DNA of 64,000 nucleotides from Paludibacteraceae bacterium. GTDB taxonomy: Bacteria; Bacteroidota; Bacteroidia; Bacteroidales; Paludibacteraceae. A program made the position numbers and the translations under genes. Numbering within the stretch: position 1 is the stretch's first letter; every line of letters starts with the position of its first letter. The stretch covers positions 40,252 through 104,251 of the forward strand of contig JAEEMG010000058.1 of the NCBI GenBank assembly GCA_016283095.1, in the 5' to 3' direction. Below are positions 54,754 to 63,202 of this stretch, piece by piece. The notes under the pieces were generated by a model. It searched no databases. It worked only from the letters and a program-made list of their open reading frames with translations, and was not told the origin of the DNA.

Positions 54754-54860
54754 TGTCTTTTATATTATATGTCTTATTTTATTTTGTTTATTCAAACCAA
54801 AACCAAGTATGCCGTGGACTATTCTTCAACCTTTTACGGCATACTAAGGGATACACATTG

Positions 54861-54891
54861 CAAAACTATAATTTTTTAATTAAAAAGCAAA
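54861..54891 (-). promoter_or_regulatory. Promoter for the SUMF1-WG operon
   Basis: Minus strand TTTG, 19 nt, TAGTTTTG: both boxes exact; leader about 100 nt. Confidence 0.75.
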
Positions 54892-54902
54892 AAAGTGACA
54901 CT

Positions 54903-54930
54903 ATTTTTCAACATTTTTGTGTTGAAAAAT
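54903..54930. terminator. Perfect hairpin upstream of the SUMF1 promoter
   Basis: 11-bp stem ATTTTTCAACA / TGTTGAAAAAT, 6-nt loop. It may end transcription from the J-protein gene, or be an operator, as it lies 11 nt upstream of the minus-33 box. Confidence 0.5.
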
Positions 54931-54951
54931 GGATTTTATCAACAAACGTTC

Positions 54952-55045
54952 TGTTTTGGCTGGCTTTGCTTGATTCTTAACAATTGAGTATGTCGCGTTT
55001 TGTTCTATACTTCAGATGTTTTAGCTGGTTTTGCTTGATTCTTAA
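54952..55045. repeat. 29-bp direct repeat, 65 bp apart
   Basis: 54952-54980 and 55017-55045 match in 27 of 29 bases (core GCTTGATTCTTAA). Confidence 0.75.
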
Positions 55046-55055
55046 TTTTTAACTC

Positions 55056-55628
55056 TTAATTCTTAACTATTTTATTATAGGCTTCATTAATTTTAGCCAT
55101 AATCTCCTCGCATTCTTGGATGCGGTCTGCATTCTTTGGTAAATCAGGATGGTGAGTCAATGCCAAACTATGATATGCTTTTTTTATCTCTTCGTATGAT
55201 GCGTTGGTATCGACACCTAAAATAGAATAATATGGATTCAAATCAAAGTCGGACTTTTGTGTCGTCGACGAACTGGATTTTGAATCTTCAAATTCTGTGC
55301 GTAGGGCGTAATATCGGTTTATGAAAAAATTAATAAAACTGTTGCTGAATCTCAGTTGAGACATAAGGTTAATCATGAATTTCCATTCGTCGTTGTGGAT
55401 TCCGTCTTCCAATATTGTTAGTTTATAGAGATAGTTCACAAATATTTTCTTATCAGAGAAATCCCTCCTCTTCCAATATTGGATAGCCTCATTGAATTGA
55501 GAATCAGAGAAATTAGTTTCAAATACATCTTTTATTCTGTCAGCAGGGTAAATGTTCTGTAAAAAAATCTTTTGTGCGTTTCTTGCATCAAGATTCATTA
55601 TACATAATCTTTGGATTATGGGTGACAC
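55056..55628 (-). CDS. J-domain (DnaJ-like) protein
   Basis: 190 residues from a GTG at 55628; ATG at 55598 ([12 protein letters not shown]) is an alternative, and the frame stays open 90 nt further upstream without a good start. About 15-115 is a helical domain ([40 protein letters not shown]) that resembles TerB-type regions of DjlA-like proteins. The J domain is about 128-190: [34 protein letters not shown] with the HPD motif, then [13 protein letters not shown]. Probably a DnaK partner. AT-rich repeats surround the stop codon. Confidence 0.85.
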   Translation of the reverse strand: MSPIIQRLCIMNLDARNAQKIFLQNIYPADRIKDVFETNFSDSQFNEAIQYWKRRDFSDKKIFVNYLYKLTILEDGIHNDEWKFMINLMSQLRFSNSFINFFINRYYALRTEFEDSKSSSSTTQKSDFDLNPYYSILGVDTNASYEEIKKAYHSLALTHHPDLPKNADRIQECEEIMAKINEAYNKIVKN

Positions 55629-55692
55629 AAATTGTTTGGAGGCATTAGCAAGAATACGTTTCTCTTCTTTAAGATATATGATTCTCTTTAAT

Positions 55693-56031
55693 TCAGCTTT
55701 TACACGACTTTATGTATTCTTTAATTTGTGATTCAGTCATTCCCCATTTCTTTTTGTAATTTAAGAAGAATCGTTTTGTCAAAAAAGCGGTTGGAGTGTA
55801 CTTTTCAAAGAATTCGAAGTATCCATTCATCAAAGTAATAAGAGATATGTAAAGATATGCACTATAAATCATCAAAAGTATAAATGGCACATTGCTTTTT
55901 AATATCACTGAAAAAAGTATTGCAATTATAATAGGCAGAATAATCCAAAGTACGCAAATTTCCAAAAATTTAAGAATCGGACGCAATATTAACATCAATT
56001 TATATTGCTTTACTATTTTGTCTATATCCAT
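55693..56031 (-). CDS. Small membrane protein, 112 residues
   Basis: Two hydrophobic segments at about 18-43 ([22 protein letters not shown]) and 48-68 ([21 protein letters not shown]), then a basic tail ([29 protein letters not shown]). Not recognised. 64 nt before the J-protein gene on the same strand, so they may form one unit. A minus-7 box lies 14 nt upstream of its ATG. Confidence 0.6.
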   Translation of the reverse strand: MDIDKIVKQYKLMLILRPILKFLEICVLWIILPIIIAILFSVILKSNVPFILLMIYSAYLYISLITLMNGYFEFFEKYTPTAFLTKRFFLNYKKKWGMTESQIKEYIKSCKS

Positions 56032-56045
56032 ATGGGGTTTTATTG

Positions 56046-56053
56046 CAAATATA
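56046..56053 (-). promoter_or_regulatory. Minus-7 box for the 112-residue protein gene
   Basis: TATATTTG on the minus strand, 14 nt before the ATG at 56031; no clear minus-33 partner. Confidence 0.4.
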
Positions 56054-56075
56054 GGGAATGTTATGATAACTAATG

Positions 56076-56104
56076 AAAAAAGGAGACCGAAGCCTCCTTT
56101 TTTT
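56076..56104 (-). terminator. Terminator after the 941-residue lipoprotein gene
   Basis: Stem AAAAAAGGAG / CTCCTTTTTT with an 8-nt loop, T-tailed on the minus strand, 16 nt past the stop. Confidence 0.85.
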
Positions 56105-56119
56105 GATTGATAATAGAAT

Positions 56120-58945
56120 TTAGTTTGCTACCGTTGGACCGTTTCCTGTGGAGCAACCGCATTTCTGTTCTGTTATGTCTGTTTTAGTAAACTTGATTCC
56201 CATAATCGGACCGAACATGACAAGCTGTGCAATATCAGCCTCGTTCTTCCACATGTAATCCACTGATTTCCCTTTGCCTTTTAGTGACGAGTTTTTGAAA
56301 TCTACCTTCCAACACTGGTATAGAGGCTGTTTGTCAATTCCCTCACGCTTCAAGATAGATACCTCAGAAGTGTTGTCTTTGTTGCGATGCAACAATGCTT
56401 CGGTGTTTTCTTTTAGAAAAATTGTCGAGATTCTCTTCTCGTCATCCATAAAAGTTGAATTCTCTTTGAATCCCTTTGATATCAATGATTTCTCCAATTC
56501 TTTAGTGTTTTCCTTTGATACTTTAAGTGAGTAGAACTTTGTTGAATTATTAACTCCGATAAGTAGGTTGCTGTAGTTGTCTGGAAGAATGTCATTATCT
56601 ATATTTTCATAACAATCTTTGTATTTGATTGTGGCTGAACCATATAGATAAATCTCTCCATCATTTCCTTTGCCTTCAACGTTAAGATCACAGTCTGTAT
56701 TGAACTTGTATTCTTCTTCTTTATTAGCTTTTGTATATTCCAAAGTTTTTAGGGCTGATATGTCATCAGAAAGCAGGTATGCAGAAAGCTGACGCGATTC
56801 TCCCCACGATTTGATTTCAAGAATTAAAATTCCGTCGAAATCTGAATTTTTGTACCACACCTGGTACTTGTTTGACATTGTACTCTGGAACAACTCTGTA
56901 TGTTTGTCTTTCTTTGTGTCGAACTTTACTGTTTTATCTCCAATAATTGCATAGATGCAGTTTGGCTCAATCTTTGTCTTTGAACACAAAGAAATAGTTC
57001 CAAAATCAATGTCTTTCTTGTCCAATTCAGCCTTCTTAGTGAATTTCTTTCCACAACAAACTATTGACATCTTTAGCTTTGATCCTTTTAGTGAAATAGG
57101 TAAATCAAAGTCGAAGTCTCCGAATCTTGTGTATTTTGTTAATGAGGTCTTGTTCTTTCCTTTTCCGACTTCAATTATCACCTTTGCTTTGGACGGACCA
57201 CACGTGTTGATTATAGAACCTTTTACTAAATATCCAGATGGAATCTTGATGTATGGCATGTTAATCCATCTATAATCATCGCCCGATATTTTTTTAGTAC
57301 TCTTGGTAGATTCTATACCATATCCATTTTCTGCTTTGACATAAGTTGAAATCTCCTTTGTTCCTGCAGAAGCTTTGAAAAGATAATGTCCTGACTCTGA
57401 TGTCTTGATTTTATACTCTTTGTTGTCTAGTACAGCAGTAACTGTTACCGGACTGGTTATGCTTCTGCAACTATAATATCCGGATTGTTGATTATTAGAT
57501 ACATAAACATTACCATAGATGTATATAGGACGAGATATTATAAAATCGTAGCTGGCATTCAGATCTATTTCTGCTGGATCATCGAATGTATATTCTTTTT
57601 GATTGTTGTATTCTTTATAATTTGTTTTAGACATATTCGCATCTTCGTTTAGAGCATTTGCATATTCTTTGATTGAAAATGATATTGGTTCATTTCCATT
57701 ATAAAATATGAAATATTCTCCATTGACGTTGGTTATTGTACGTACATTTGTGATTGTTGAATTTATTGCGACACCACTCAATAATCGACCATCTGGATCT
57801 GTCACTTTTCCATGAATACATGGCATGGTAGGAAGTACCAGGTCTTGTTTGAATGTTGTTCTAGCTTTCAAACCGCTCACATTATGGATCGGACAATTAG
57901 GACAATTCGCATAATCTGAAGATTTGACAGTCACAAACACGTCTGTTAATTGAGGCACAAATGCACAGTAATTACCATTTGCATCTGTGTATGCATATGT
58001 CTGTGATATTGTCACTTTTATTCCAGACAATGGCTTTCCTTCTTGGTTGGTTACTCGTCCGCAAATAGTCGCTCTTTTATTAGGATAATCAAGGTTGTGC
58101 CAAGAGAAATGTTTGACTTTTCCTGTATAGTGGTCGCCCTCTTTTGTCGCTATACCTTCTTCTACCCATGTGCCTTTGTTTTCATCGAAATACCAAAGAG
58201 GAATTTTATCGTATGATTTTAATCCTTCTGTCGACGGGAATGTTAACGTACTCTCAGATCCATCTTTCAACTGAAGTTTTCGATTGACAGAGTCCTTAAG
58301 TGTGACTTCTACCATGCCATATGATAGGAGAATGACACTTTTGCCTGTTGAATCAACTCCACTCATGTCGCCTCCAGGCATCTCATTTACGAAGTTTTCT
58401 GATTTTGGATTCAAATAATATGTGCTTGCAAACACAGATCCGTTGAATGGCTTTCCATCTTCATAAACCAATGAGTTGGCTGGGATGTCAACTGTCATCT
58501 TTCCAACATTTATTGTGGCACCCTGACTGTTGTAGAATCGAGAGACGTCGGTAACTCCATCTTTGATATCCTGTAGCATCAACATCGCGTCGAGTCTTGC
58601 ATCTCCGTCGTCCACATTGGCTGTACGGATCACTGTGAAATAATCTCGTGATTCAAATTTCACCACGCATCTTCCGTTCACAGCACGGCATTTCTCAAGA
58701 TAGTAGGCTCCACTTTCGCTTGTAAGCACTGTGTCGTTTCCTGTTGTCACCAACACATTTGCCAAAGCTCTGCCGTCGCCATCAGTTACATAACCATAGA
58801 CGTGATTGTCTGAGACTGATTCGGATAATGTGTAATCCTCACCGTCATTCAAATTGTCAGAATTATTTTGAGTGTTGCAACTGCTAAAGAATGTCAATCC
58901 AGTCGCAACTGATCCGAATATCCAGTTTTTTATTCTCATATGCAT
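56120..58945 (-). CDS. Lipoprotein with repeated carboxypeptidase-regulatory-like domains
   Basis: 941 residues; Met at residue 3 is an equal start. FFSSC near 21-25 is a lipobox, followed by NTQNNSDNLNDGEDY, an acidic stretch compatible with surface export. Beta-sandwich domains of the carboxypeptidase-regulatory type occur at about 48-115 (VYGYVTDGDGRALANVLVTTG), 295-350 (ICGRVTNQEGKPLSGIKVTIS), 378-430 (IHGKVTDPDGRLLSGVAI), 480-540 (IYGNVYVSNNQQSG) and 575-640. The remainder is unassigned, ending KCGCSTGNGPTVAN. Likely a surface protein. It follows the two LRR proteins by 19 nt. Confidence 0.82.
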   Translation of the reverse strand: MHMRIKNWIFGSVATGLTFFSSCNTQNNSDNLNDGEDYTLSESVSDNHVYGYVTDGDGRALANVLVTTGNDTVLTSESGAYYLEKCRAVNGRCVVKFESRDYFTVIRTANVDDGDARLDAMLMLQDIKDGVTDVSRFYNSQGATINVGKMTVDIPANSLVYEDGKPFNGSVFASTYYLNPKSENFVNEMPGGDMSGVDSTGKSVILLSYGMVEVTLKDSVNRKLQLKDGSESTLTFPSTEGLKSYDKIPLWYFDENKGTWVEEGIATKEGDHYTGKVKHFSWHNLDYPNKRATICGRVTNQEGKPLSGIKVTISQTYAYTDANGNYCAFVPQLTDVFVTVKSSDYANCPNCPIHNVSGLKARTTFKQDLVLPTMPCIHGKVTDPDGRLLSGVAINSTITNVRTITNVNGEYFIFYNGNEPISFSIKEYANALNEDANMSKTNYKEYNNQKEYTFDDPAEIDLNASYDFIISRPIYIYGNVYVSNNQQSGYYSCRSITSPVTVTAVLDNKEYKIKTSESGHYLFKASAGTKEISTYVKAENGYGIESTKSTKKISGDDYRWINMPYIKIPSGYLVKGSIINTCGPSKAKVIIEVGKGKNKTSLTKYTRFGDFDFDLPISLKGSKLKMSIVCCGKKFTKKAELDKKDIDFGTISLCSKTKIEPNCIYAIIGDKTVKFDTKKDKHTELFQSTMSNKYQVWYKNSDFDGILILEIKSWGESRQLSAYLLSDDISALKTLEYTKANKEEEYKFNTDCDLNVEGKGNDGEIYLYGSATIKYKDCYENIDNDILPDNYSNLLIGVNNSTKFYSLKVSKENTKELEKSLISKGFKENSTFMDDEKRISTIFLKENTEALLHRNKDNTSEVSILKREGIDKQPLYQCWKVDFKNSSLKGKGKSVDYMWKNEADIAQLVMFGPIMGIKFTKTDITEQKCGCSTGNGPTVAN

Positions 58946-58964
58946 TTATATTTATGTTGTTTCT

Positions 58965-60119
58965 TTAGAATCCGAATACTTTCTTCAAGTCCTTCATCTT
59001 TCTGTTGATGTTTTCCTCTCTTTCTTTTGCGGCTCTCTTCTCTTTGACCTCTTCGGGTGTGTGGACCTGTAGACCAAAAGGATCCTTGCCGTCGTTGTCA
59101 ATCAAGCTTTCTGTATTTGTTATCGGTTTACCGTCCAATGTGTAATATTTATAGTCAGTGCCTTTCTTTAATCTGAATAAAGACTCGTTCATGATAAACT
59201 CATCGTAGACTCCTTTCTCATATGTGTAGGGGTTCCAGAATTGATACTCGCAAGGAGCAATCATGTCTATATCGGTCTTTGTCTTCTCAAATTTCTTACA
59301 CTTTTTGATCGTGATTGTCGGTATCTTGTTCTCATTGTAGACACCTGATGAATACAAAGTATTGAAAGAATTGTCTTTAGTTGAATGGATAGAAGAAATT
59401 CTAAATTTTACATTGGATTCGATATAATCCTTGCCGAATTCTCCATTCATGGCAATCCATTTATTATAGATGTTTTTACCTATAGTGCAAAGCGACTTCT
59501 TATCGATCCCCTCAGCCTGAGTGCTGTATATTCCATGATAGATGTATATGTCTGGCTGTTCTTCTTTGGAATCAAATGTCTTATCGAAAAAGATAGGGGT
59601 AGTGGAAGAGTAAGTCAGATTTGTCAATAGCACTTTGGCTTTCACTCCGTCGAACATGCCTTTCCTCATTCTTTTAGCAGGAGGCAGTACCAAAACTCCA
59701 CTTTTCAATTCTAGATTATGAAAGGCTTGCTCTCCATAAAACAGTAATCCGAATGGTATGATAAGTTTGTCCAACTTTGCATCCTCGAATGCTCTTGCTC
59801 CGATTCCTAACACATTATATGTAGCGGTTACCGCTGAATCTTTTCTGCAGTAATGGGATTTGTTAGTCACACGTGTCGGAATTGTTATGCAGCTTTTCGT
59901 ACCAGAGACACCACTTACATACACTTCTCCTTCGTTCTGGATCAGGTATGCTGGATCATTGGCTGATCTGCCGATGTTATGCTTCTTGATTATATATTCT
60001 GAAGCTATTGTGTATATCAAACCGTCTTTCTCGAATGTGACTCCTCTCTGGCTTTGATCAGCAGAGGCAATTACGAAGAATGTAAGACTGGCTAATAGTA
60101 ATAGAATCTTTTTCATCAT
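58965..60119 (-). CDS. Secreted BspA-like leucine-rich-repeat protein A
   Basis: 384 residues. Signal peptide about 1-20 (LLLLASLTFFVIASA). VTFEKDGLIYTIASEYIIK and YNVLGIGARAFEDAKLDKLIIPFGLLFYGEQAFHNLEL match the BspA/LRR_5 style (GxxAFxxxxLxxLxIP). The tail is Lys/Glu-rich (EVKEKRAAKEREENINRKMKDL). No T9SS domain; near the end it reads YYTLDGKPI. Start overlaps the upstream gene's stop by ATGA. Confidence 0.78.
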   Translation of the reverse strand: MMKKILLLLASLTFFVIASADQSQRGVTFEKDGLIYTIASEYIIKKHNIGRSANDPAYLIQNEGEVYVSGVSGTKSCITIPTRVTNKSHYCRKDSAVTATYNVLGIGARAFEDAKLDKLIIPFGLLFYGEQAFHNLELKSGVLVLPPAKRMRKGMFDGVKAKVLLTNLTYSSTTPIFFDKTFDSKEEQPDIYIYHGIYSTQAEGIDKKSLCTIGKNIYNKWIAMNGEFGKDYIESNVKFRISSIHSTKDNSFNTLYSSGVYNENKIPTITIKKCKKFEKTKTDIDMIAPCEYQFWNPYTYEKGVYDEFIMNESLFRLKKGTDYKYYTLDGKPITNTESLIDNDGKDPFGLQVHTPEEVKEKRAAKEREENINRKMKDLKKVFGF

Positions 60120-61126
60120 TTAATCAATTTGCCATTCAACGTATATTTCACCTCTCCTTCATCCCCAATGAATTTGACGTACCAACCTTCTTTCAACGTT
60201 GCGTCTGCCACTGGTATGAATTCATTATAATGACTGGTAGTGCCACTTTTCTTGTTAGAAACGGTGTATCTTGCCTGACGACGGAATTCCTGAGTCAAAT
60301 TGCCCCATGGGTATTCAAATGGTTTCACTTTTCCTGTCTTTTCATCAAACAATTTCACATTCACAGCTCCAGAGTTGATTTTCAATCCTCTCTTCTTCAT
60401 TCTTGATGTGGTTGTGTATCCTCTTTTACTTAGATATGACATTTTATCAGTAAGATCATGCTTCATGAATTCCTCATCATCGTTGAATGCTTTGCTGACC
60501 CATCTTTTGAATCTGTTGCCTTGTGCTGTATAACAATCATCATAAACAAGACTGTACTTGATATATCTTAACATCTTGGTGTTGAACTTGATAGCTCCTT
60601 TTGGTCTACTTGTGACTACTAGAGTATCGTTCTTCTTTTCAAAGGTTTTCCCCCATGATATAGCTCTTGGTGTATCGAAGATCAAATCGCCTGCCAACTC
60701 ATCAAAAACTCCTGTGCCAAGAAAGTCAAGTCCGTGGATAACTAAAGCACCACTTCTGACCTTGAGCTTTGAGAAACAATGATTGCCGGCAAATACAAGG
60801 TCTGGAAGCCATATCCTGTTATGTTCATGTCTGTAGAACAGGCTGTCTGTAAGACCGACAACCTTGAATCTTCCAACAGCAGAAGGAATGACCACGTCAG
60901 TCAAATTCTCGTCGACTTTTATTGCCATTATTTCTCCTGCCTGATAGAATTTGTCAGGTCCTGTTATGGCGTCCGGAGATTCTTTGGGGTTTGTCACAAG
61001 GTATGTGACCAGAACCTTGTATGAGATTCCGTCTTTTTCAATGACATCACCTGTCGAGTATTCTTGAGCGAATAGGTTAATTGCATTTAAGATGAAGGCA
61101 ATAATAATATAAATTTTGCGTGTCAT
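60116..61126 (-). CDS. Secreted BspA-like leucine-rich-repeat protein B
   Basis: 336 residues. Signal peptide about 1-20 (IIIAFILNAINLFA). GDVIEKDGISYKVLVTYLV, LTDVVIPSAVGRFKVVGLTDSLFY and HNRIWLPDLVFAGNHCFSKLKVRSGALVIHGLDFLGTGVFDEL show LRR_5-like units. The end KYTLNGKLIK parallels its neighbour (YTLDGKPI), so the two are diverged paralogues. First gene of a three-gene operon (this, LRR protein A, the lipoprotein). Confidence 0.78.
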   Translation of the reverse strand: MTRKIYIIIAFILNAINLFAQEYSTGDVIEKDGISYKVLVTYLVTNPKESPDAITGPDKFYQAGEIMAIKVDENLTDVVIPSAVGRFKVVGLTDSLFYRHEHNRIWLPDLVFAGNHCFSKLKVRSGALVIHGLDFLGTGVFDELAGDLIFDTPRAISWGKTFEKKNDTLVVTSRPKGAIKFNTKMLRYIKYSLVYDDCYTAQGNRFKRWVSKAFNDDEEFMKHDLTDKMSYLSKRGYTTTSRMKKRGLKINSGAVNVKLFDEKTGKVKPFEYPWGNLTQEFRRQARYTVSNKKSGTTSHYNEFIPVADATLKEGWYVKFIGDEGEVKYTLNGKLIK

Positions 61127-61158
61127 TCTTCAGATATCGTTTATTTCATAATACGGTA

Positions 61159-61166
61159 CAAAGTTA
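61159..61166 (-). promoter_or_regulatory. Minus-7 box for the LRR operon
   Basis: TAACTTTG on the minus strand, about 32 nt before the ATG at 61126; no minus-33 partner seen. Confidence 0.4.
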
Positions 61167-61335
61167 GTTATTTTCTTAATGCTCTATTTTTAAATTTCTT
61201 TTAATTATGTTAAAAAAACAAATTTGTTGGACTACAATATGGGGCGAAAATGGAGTTTCAGGAAACTCCCAAAAGAGTTTTCATCTTTTGTTTTATTTGG
61301 ATTATGCAAATAGAGGGAGACTGTAGCCCAAATTT

Positions 61336-61905
61336 TTAATTATGATGGAATTTGATTGGCGTTTTTCTCAATTTATACAGGAGCCAAAACAAAAAGACTG
61401 AATATACAAGTAAAGACAGCATAAAAGTTGTCATATACTGATATGGCAGTAATCCGGATATGACCAACATTATTATTGTCGGTATTGTGATAAACCAAGT
61501 TGTCAAAGAGTTTCTAAACTCAGAGATGAATTGTATAAGACTACATATACACCATACAGTAAAGTTGGCATATGTCATATAATGAAAAAAAGTCGGAAAC
61601 AGATCTGTGAAGTAGAGAATTACTGCGATTAAATTACTGAATATAGTTAGTTTAAAGCCGCAAAATGAAGCTTCTTCTATAAATTGGAATATTCTTTTTA
61701 TGGAAGCATATCTGTCAACTTTATTCTTGCAATTTTTGCCGTCGACGATGACTTCGTTTTCTTTTATTGGCTCTTTGTTTCCCATGTTTATATACACTAA
61801 TTTAGTAATTATAGAATCGCCTCTGTCAATTTTATCCAAACGGAGAAAGCTTAATTCGAGAAGGATGACGATAATATTAACGTTTTTCTGCGTTATATTC
61901 CTCAA
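61336..61905 (-). CDS. Membrane protein, 189 residues, unknown
   Basis: Three to four membrane segments in the C-terminal two thirds (LTIFSNLIAVILYFTDLF, YANFTVWCICSLIQFI, TWFITIPTIIMLVISGLLPYQY, TTFMLSLLVYSVFLFWLLYKL). The first 29 bp overlap the end of the upstream membrane gene; an internal Met at residue 41 (MGNKEPIKENEVIVDG) is another possible start and would avoid the overlap. Not recognised. Confidence 0.6.
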   Translation of the reverse strand: MRNITQKNVNIIVILLELSFLRLDKIDRGDSIITKLVYINMGNKEPIKENEVIVDGKNCKNKVDRYASIKRIFQFIEEASFCGFKLTIFSNLIAVILYFTDLFPTFFHYMTYANFTVWCICSLIQFISEFRNSLTTWFITIPTIIMLVISGLLPYQYMTTFMLSLLVYSVFLFWLLYKLRKTPIKFHHN

Positions 61906-63178
61906 TAGAGTATGATATCCTTTCCCCGTCAGCTTTTTCGATAATCACACTGTCTGTTGTCACTGAATATTTTGTTTTTAGTAATAGAGAATCGAAATCG
62001 TATGTGAAGCATTTTAACGAAAAAAGTTTTTCTCTATTATCCATGAATTCTTGAAAATCAGGATCTTTCAACGCTTCAATAGGAATTTTTGGGGTCCTTT
62101 TTATTTTCCCAGAAAAGGAAGATCTTGTCAATTCATATTTCTCAGCAAAGTTTTTGACTTTTTCTTTGTATATGTTTATGTAGATATCGTAGCATGCTGA
62201 ACAGATTATGAATGCAGAAACGATTGCAAAGGTTGACACAAGGAACGATTTCCTCACATCTCTGTTTGACTTGATGAAAATAAAGAAATGAGCAATAAGC
62301 AGAGCACATGCAAATAATATTCTCCATATAAGATCATGATAAACCTCTTCTTTGTTTAATATGATGGAGAAGTATACTAATGCGATGATGGCGATCAAAT
62401 TGGCAATCTGTGAGATAATCTTAAAAACTTTTTTATTGTATGGAGTGCTGATTAGCAGGCAATGAAGCGATACAATGAAAAGGAATACAGAGTCATCCAA
62501 GTATGAATAGAAACGATTTCTATATCGACGCATGGGAATTTGATCAGCCAAATTATTAGCTTCGTCAATTACTAACCATAAAAGTCCGATCATTGCAATG
62601 ACACTGATTAAAATATTTAGTATGAAAATGAGTTTGTTCCAACGTTGGTCGGGATTGTCTTCTTCTTCTTTTTTCTGGAAAAAACAAAATAATAGAATGA
62701 ATATGCATGTTGGTGGAATAAAATTGGAACCAAAAAATATTATATTTGTAAGCCCCAAGCATATGATTGTTACCAGCCCGCAAACATATGTCTTTATGAT
62801 GTTGTTTGTCAGAGTTGTATATGAATTGAAAAAGTTATCTTGTTTGCAACAGCTTAAAACACAGGCAAATCCTAAAAATGGAAGTGATAAAATTGTGTTT
62901 CTGCTTAAAATGTGAATCATTGGACATAATGCATACAGAAGAGGACAAAGTATACCAACCGACACATACCAATAAAGCCGGTGCTTCTTGAAATATTCCG
63001 CATTTCTAGCTGTATATGCTAATGCACAACTGAATGTTAACCAAGATTCTCCATAGTCTCCTTTCCCAAATAGAAACGAACAGTCAGGGAAAATATAAGA
63101 CAATATTGCAATAATGCAAAATATTATTTCAATTGGGAATTGTAACAGAATTTTGAATTTCTCATTTCCATTTTTCAT
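61877..63178 (-). CDS. Multi-pass membrane protein, 433 residues, unknown
   Basis: About ten hydrophobic segments over residues 10-335 (FPIEIIFCIIAILSYIFP, WYVSVGILCPLLYALCPMIH, VCGLVTIICLGLTNIIFFGS, FIFILNILISVIAMIGLLWLV, and others), then a soluble tail of about 95 residues (FAEKYELTRSSFSGKIKRTPKIPIEAL). Start MKNGNEKFKI is set in an AT-rich repeat. No family recognised. Lies 22 nt after the GH9 stop on the same strand, but its function need not be linked. Confidence 0.65.
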   Translation of the reverse strand: MKNGNEKFKILLQFPIEIIFCIIAILSYIFPDCSFLFGKGDYGESWLTFSCALAYTARNAEYFKKHRLYWYVSVGILCPLLYALCPMIHILSRNTILSLPFLGFACVLSCCKQDNFFNSYTTLTNNIIKTYVCGLVTIICLGLTNIIFFGSNFIPPTCIFILLFCFFQKKEEEDNPDQRWNKLIFILNILISVIAMIGLLWLVIDEANNLADQIPMRRYRNRFYSYLDDSVFLFIVSLHCLLISTPYNKKVFKIISQIANLIAIIALVYFSIILNKEEVYHDLIWRILFACALLIAHFFIFIKSNRDVRKSFLVSTFAIVSAFIICSACYDIYINIYKEKVKNFAEKYELTRSSFSGKIKRTPKIPIEALKDPDFQEFMDNREKLFSLKCFTYDFDSLLLKTKYSVTTDSVIIEKADGERISYSIEEYNAEKR

Positions 63179-63202
63179 TTCTAATTTCGCATTTTTAATT
63201 TA
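63150..63202. repeat. AT-rich CATTT-type repeat across a gene boundary
   Basis: About six degenerate units (ATTTCTC, ATTTCC, ATTTTTC, ATTTCTA, ATTTCGC, ATTTTTA) spanning the start of the 433-residue membrane gene and the GH9 stop codon. Confidence 0.55.

Larger units (their letters stand above)
54754..55055. other. Spacer with promoter, hairpin and direct repeats
   Basis: 302 AT-rich bases between the SUMF1-like start and the J-protein stop. Contents are the promoter (54861-54891), a perfect 11-bp hairpin (54903-54930) and a 29-bp direct repeat (54952-54980 and 55017-55045). No gene. Confidence 0.6.
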
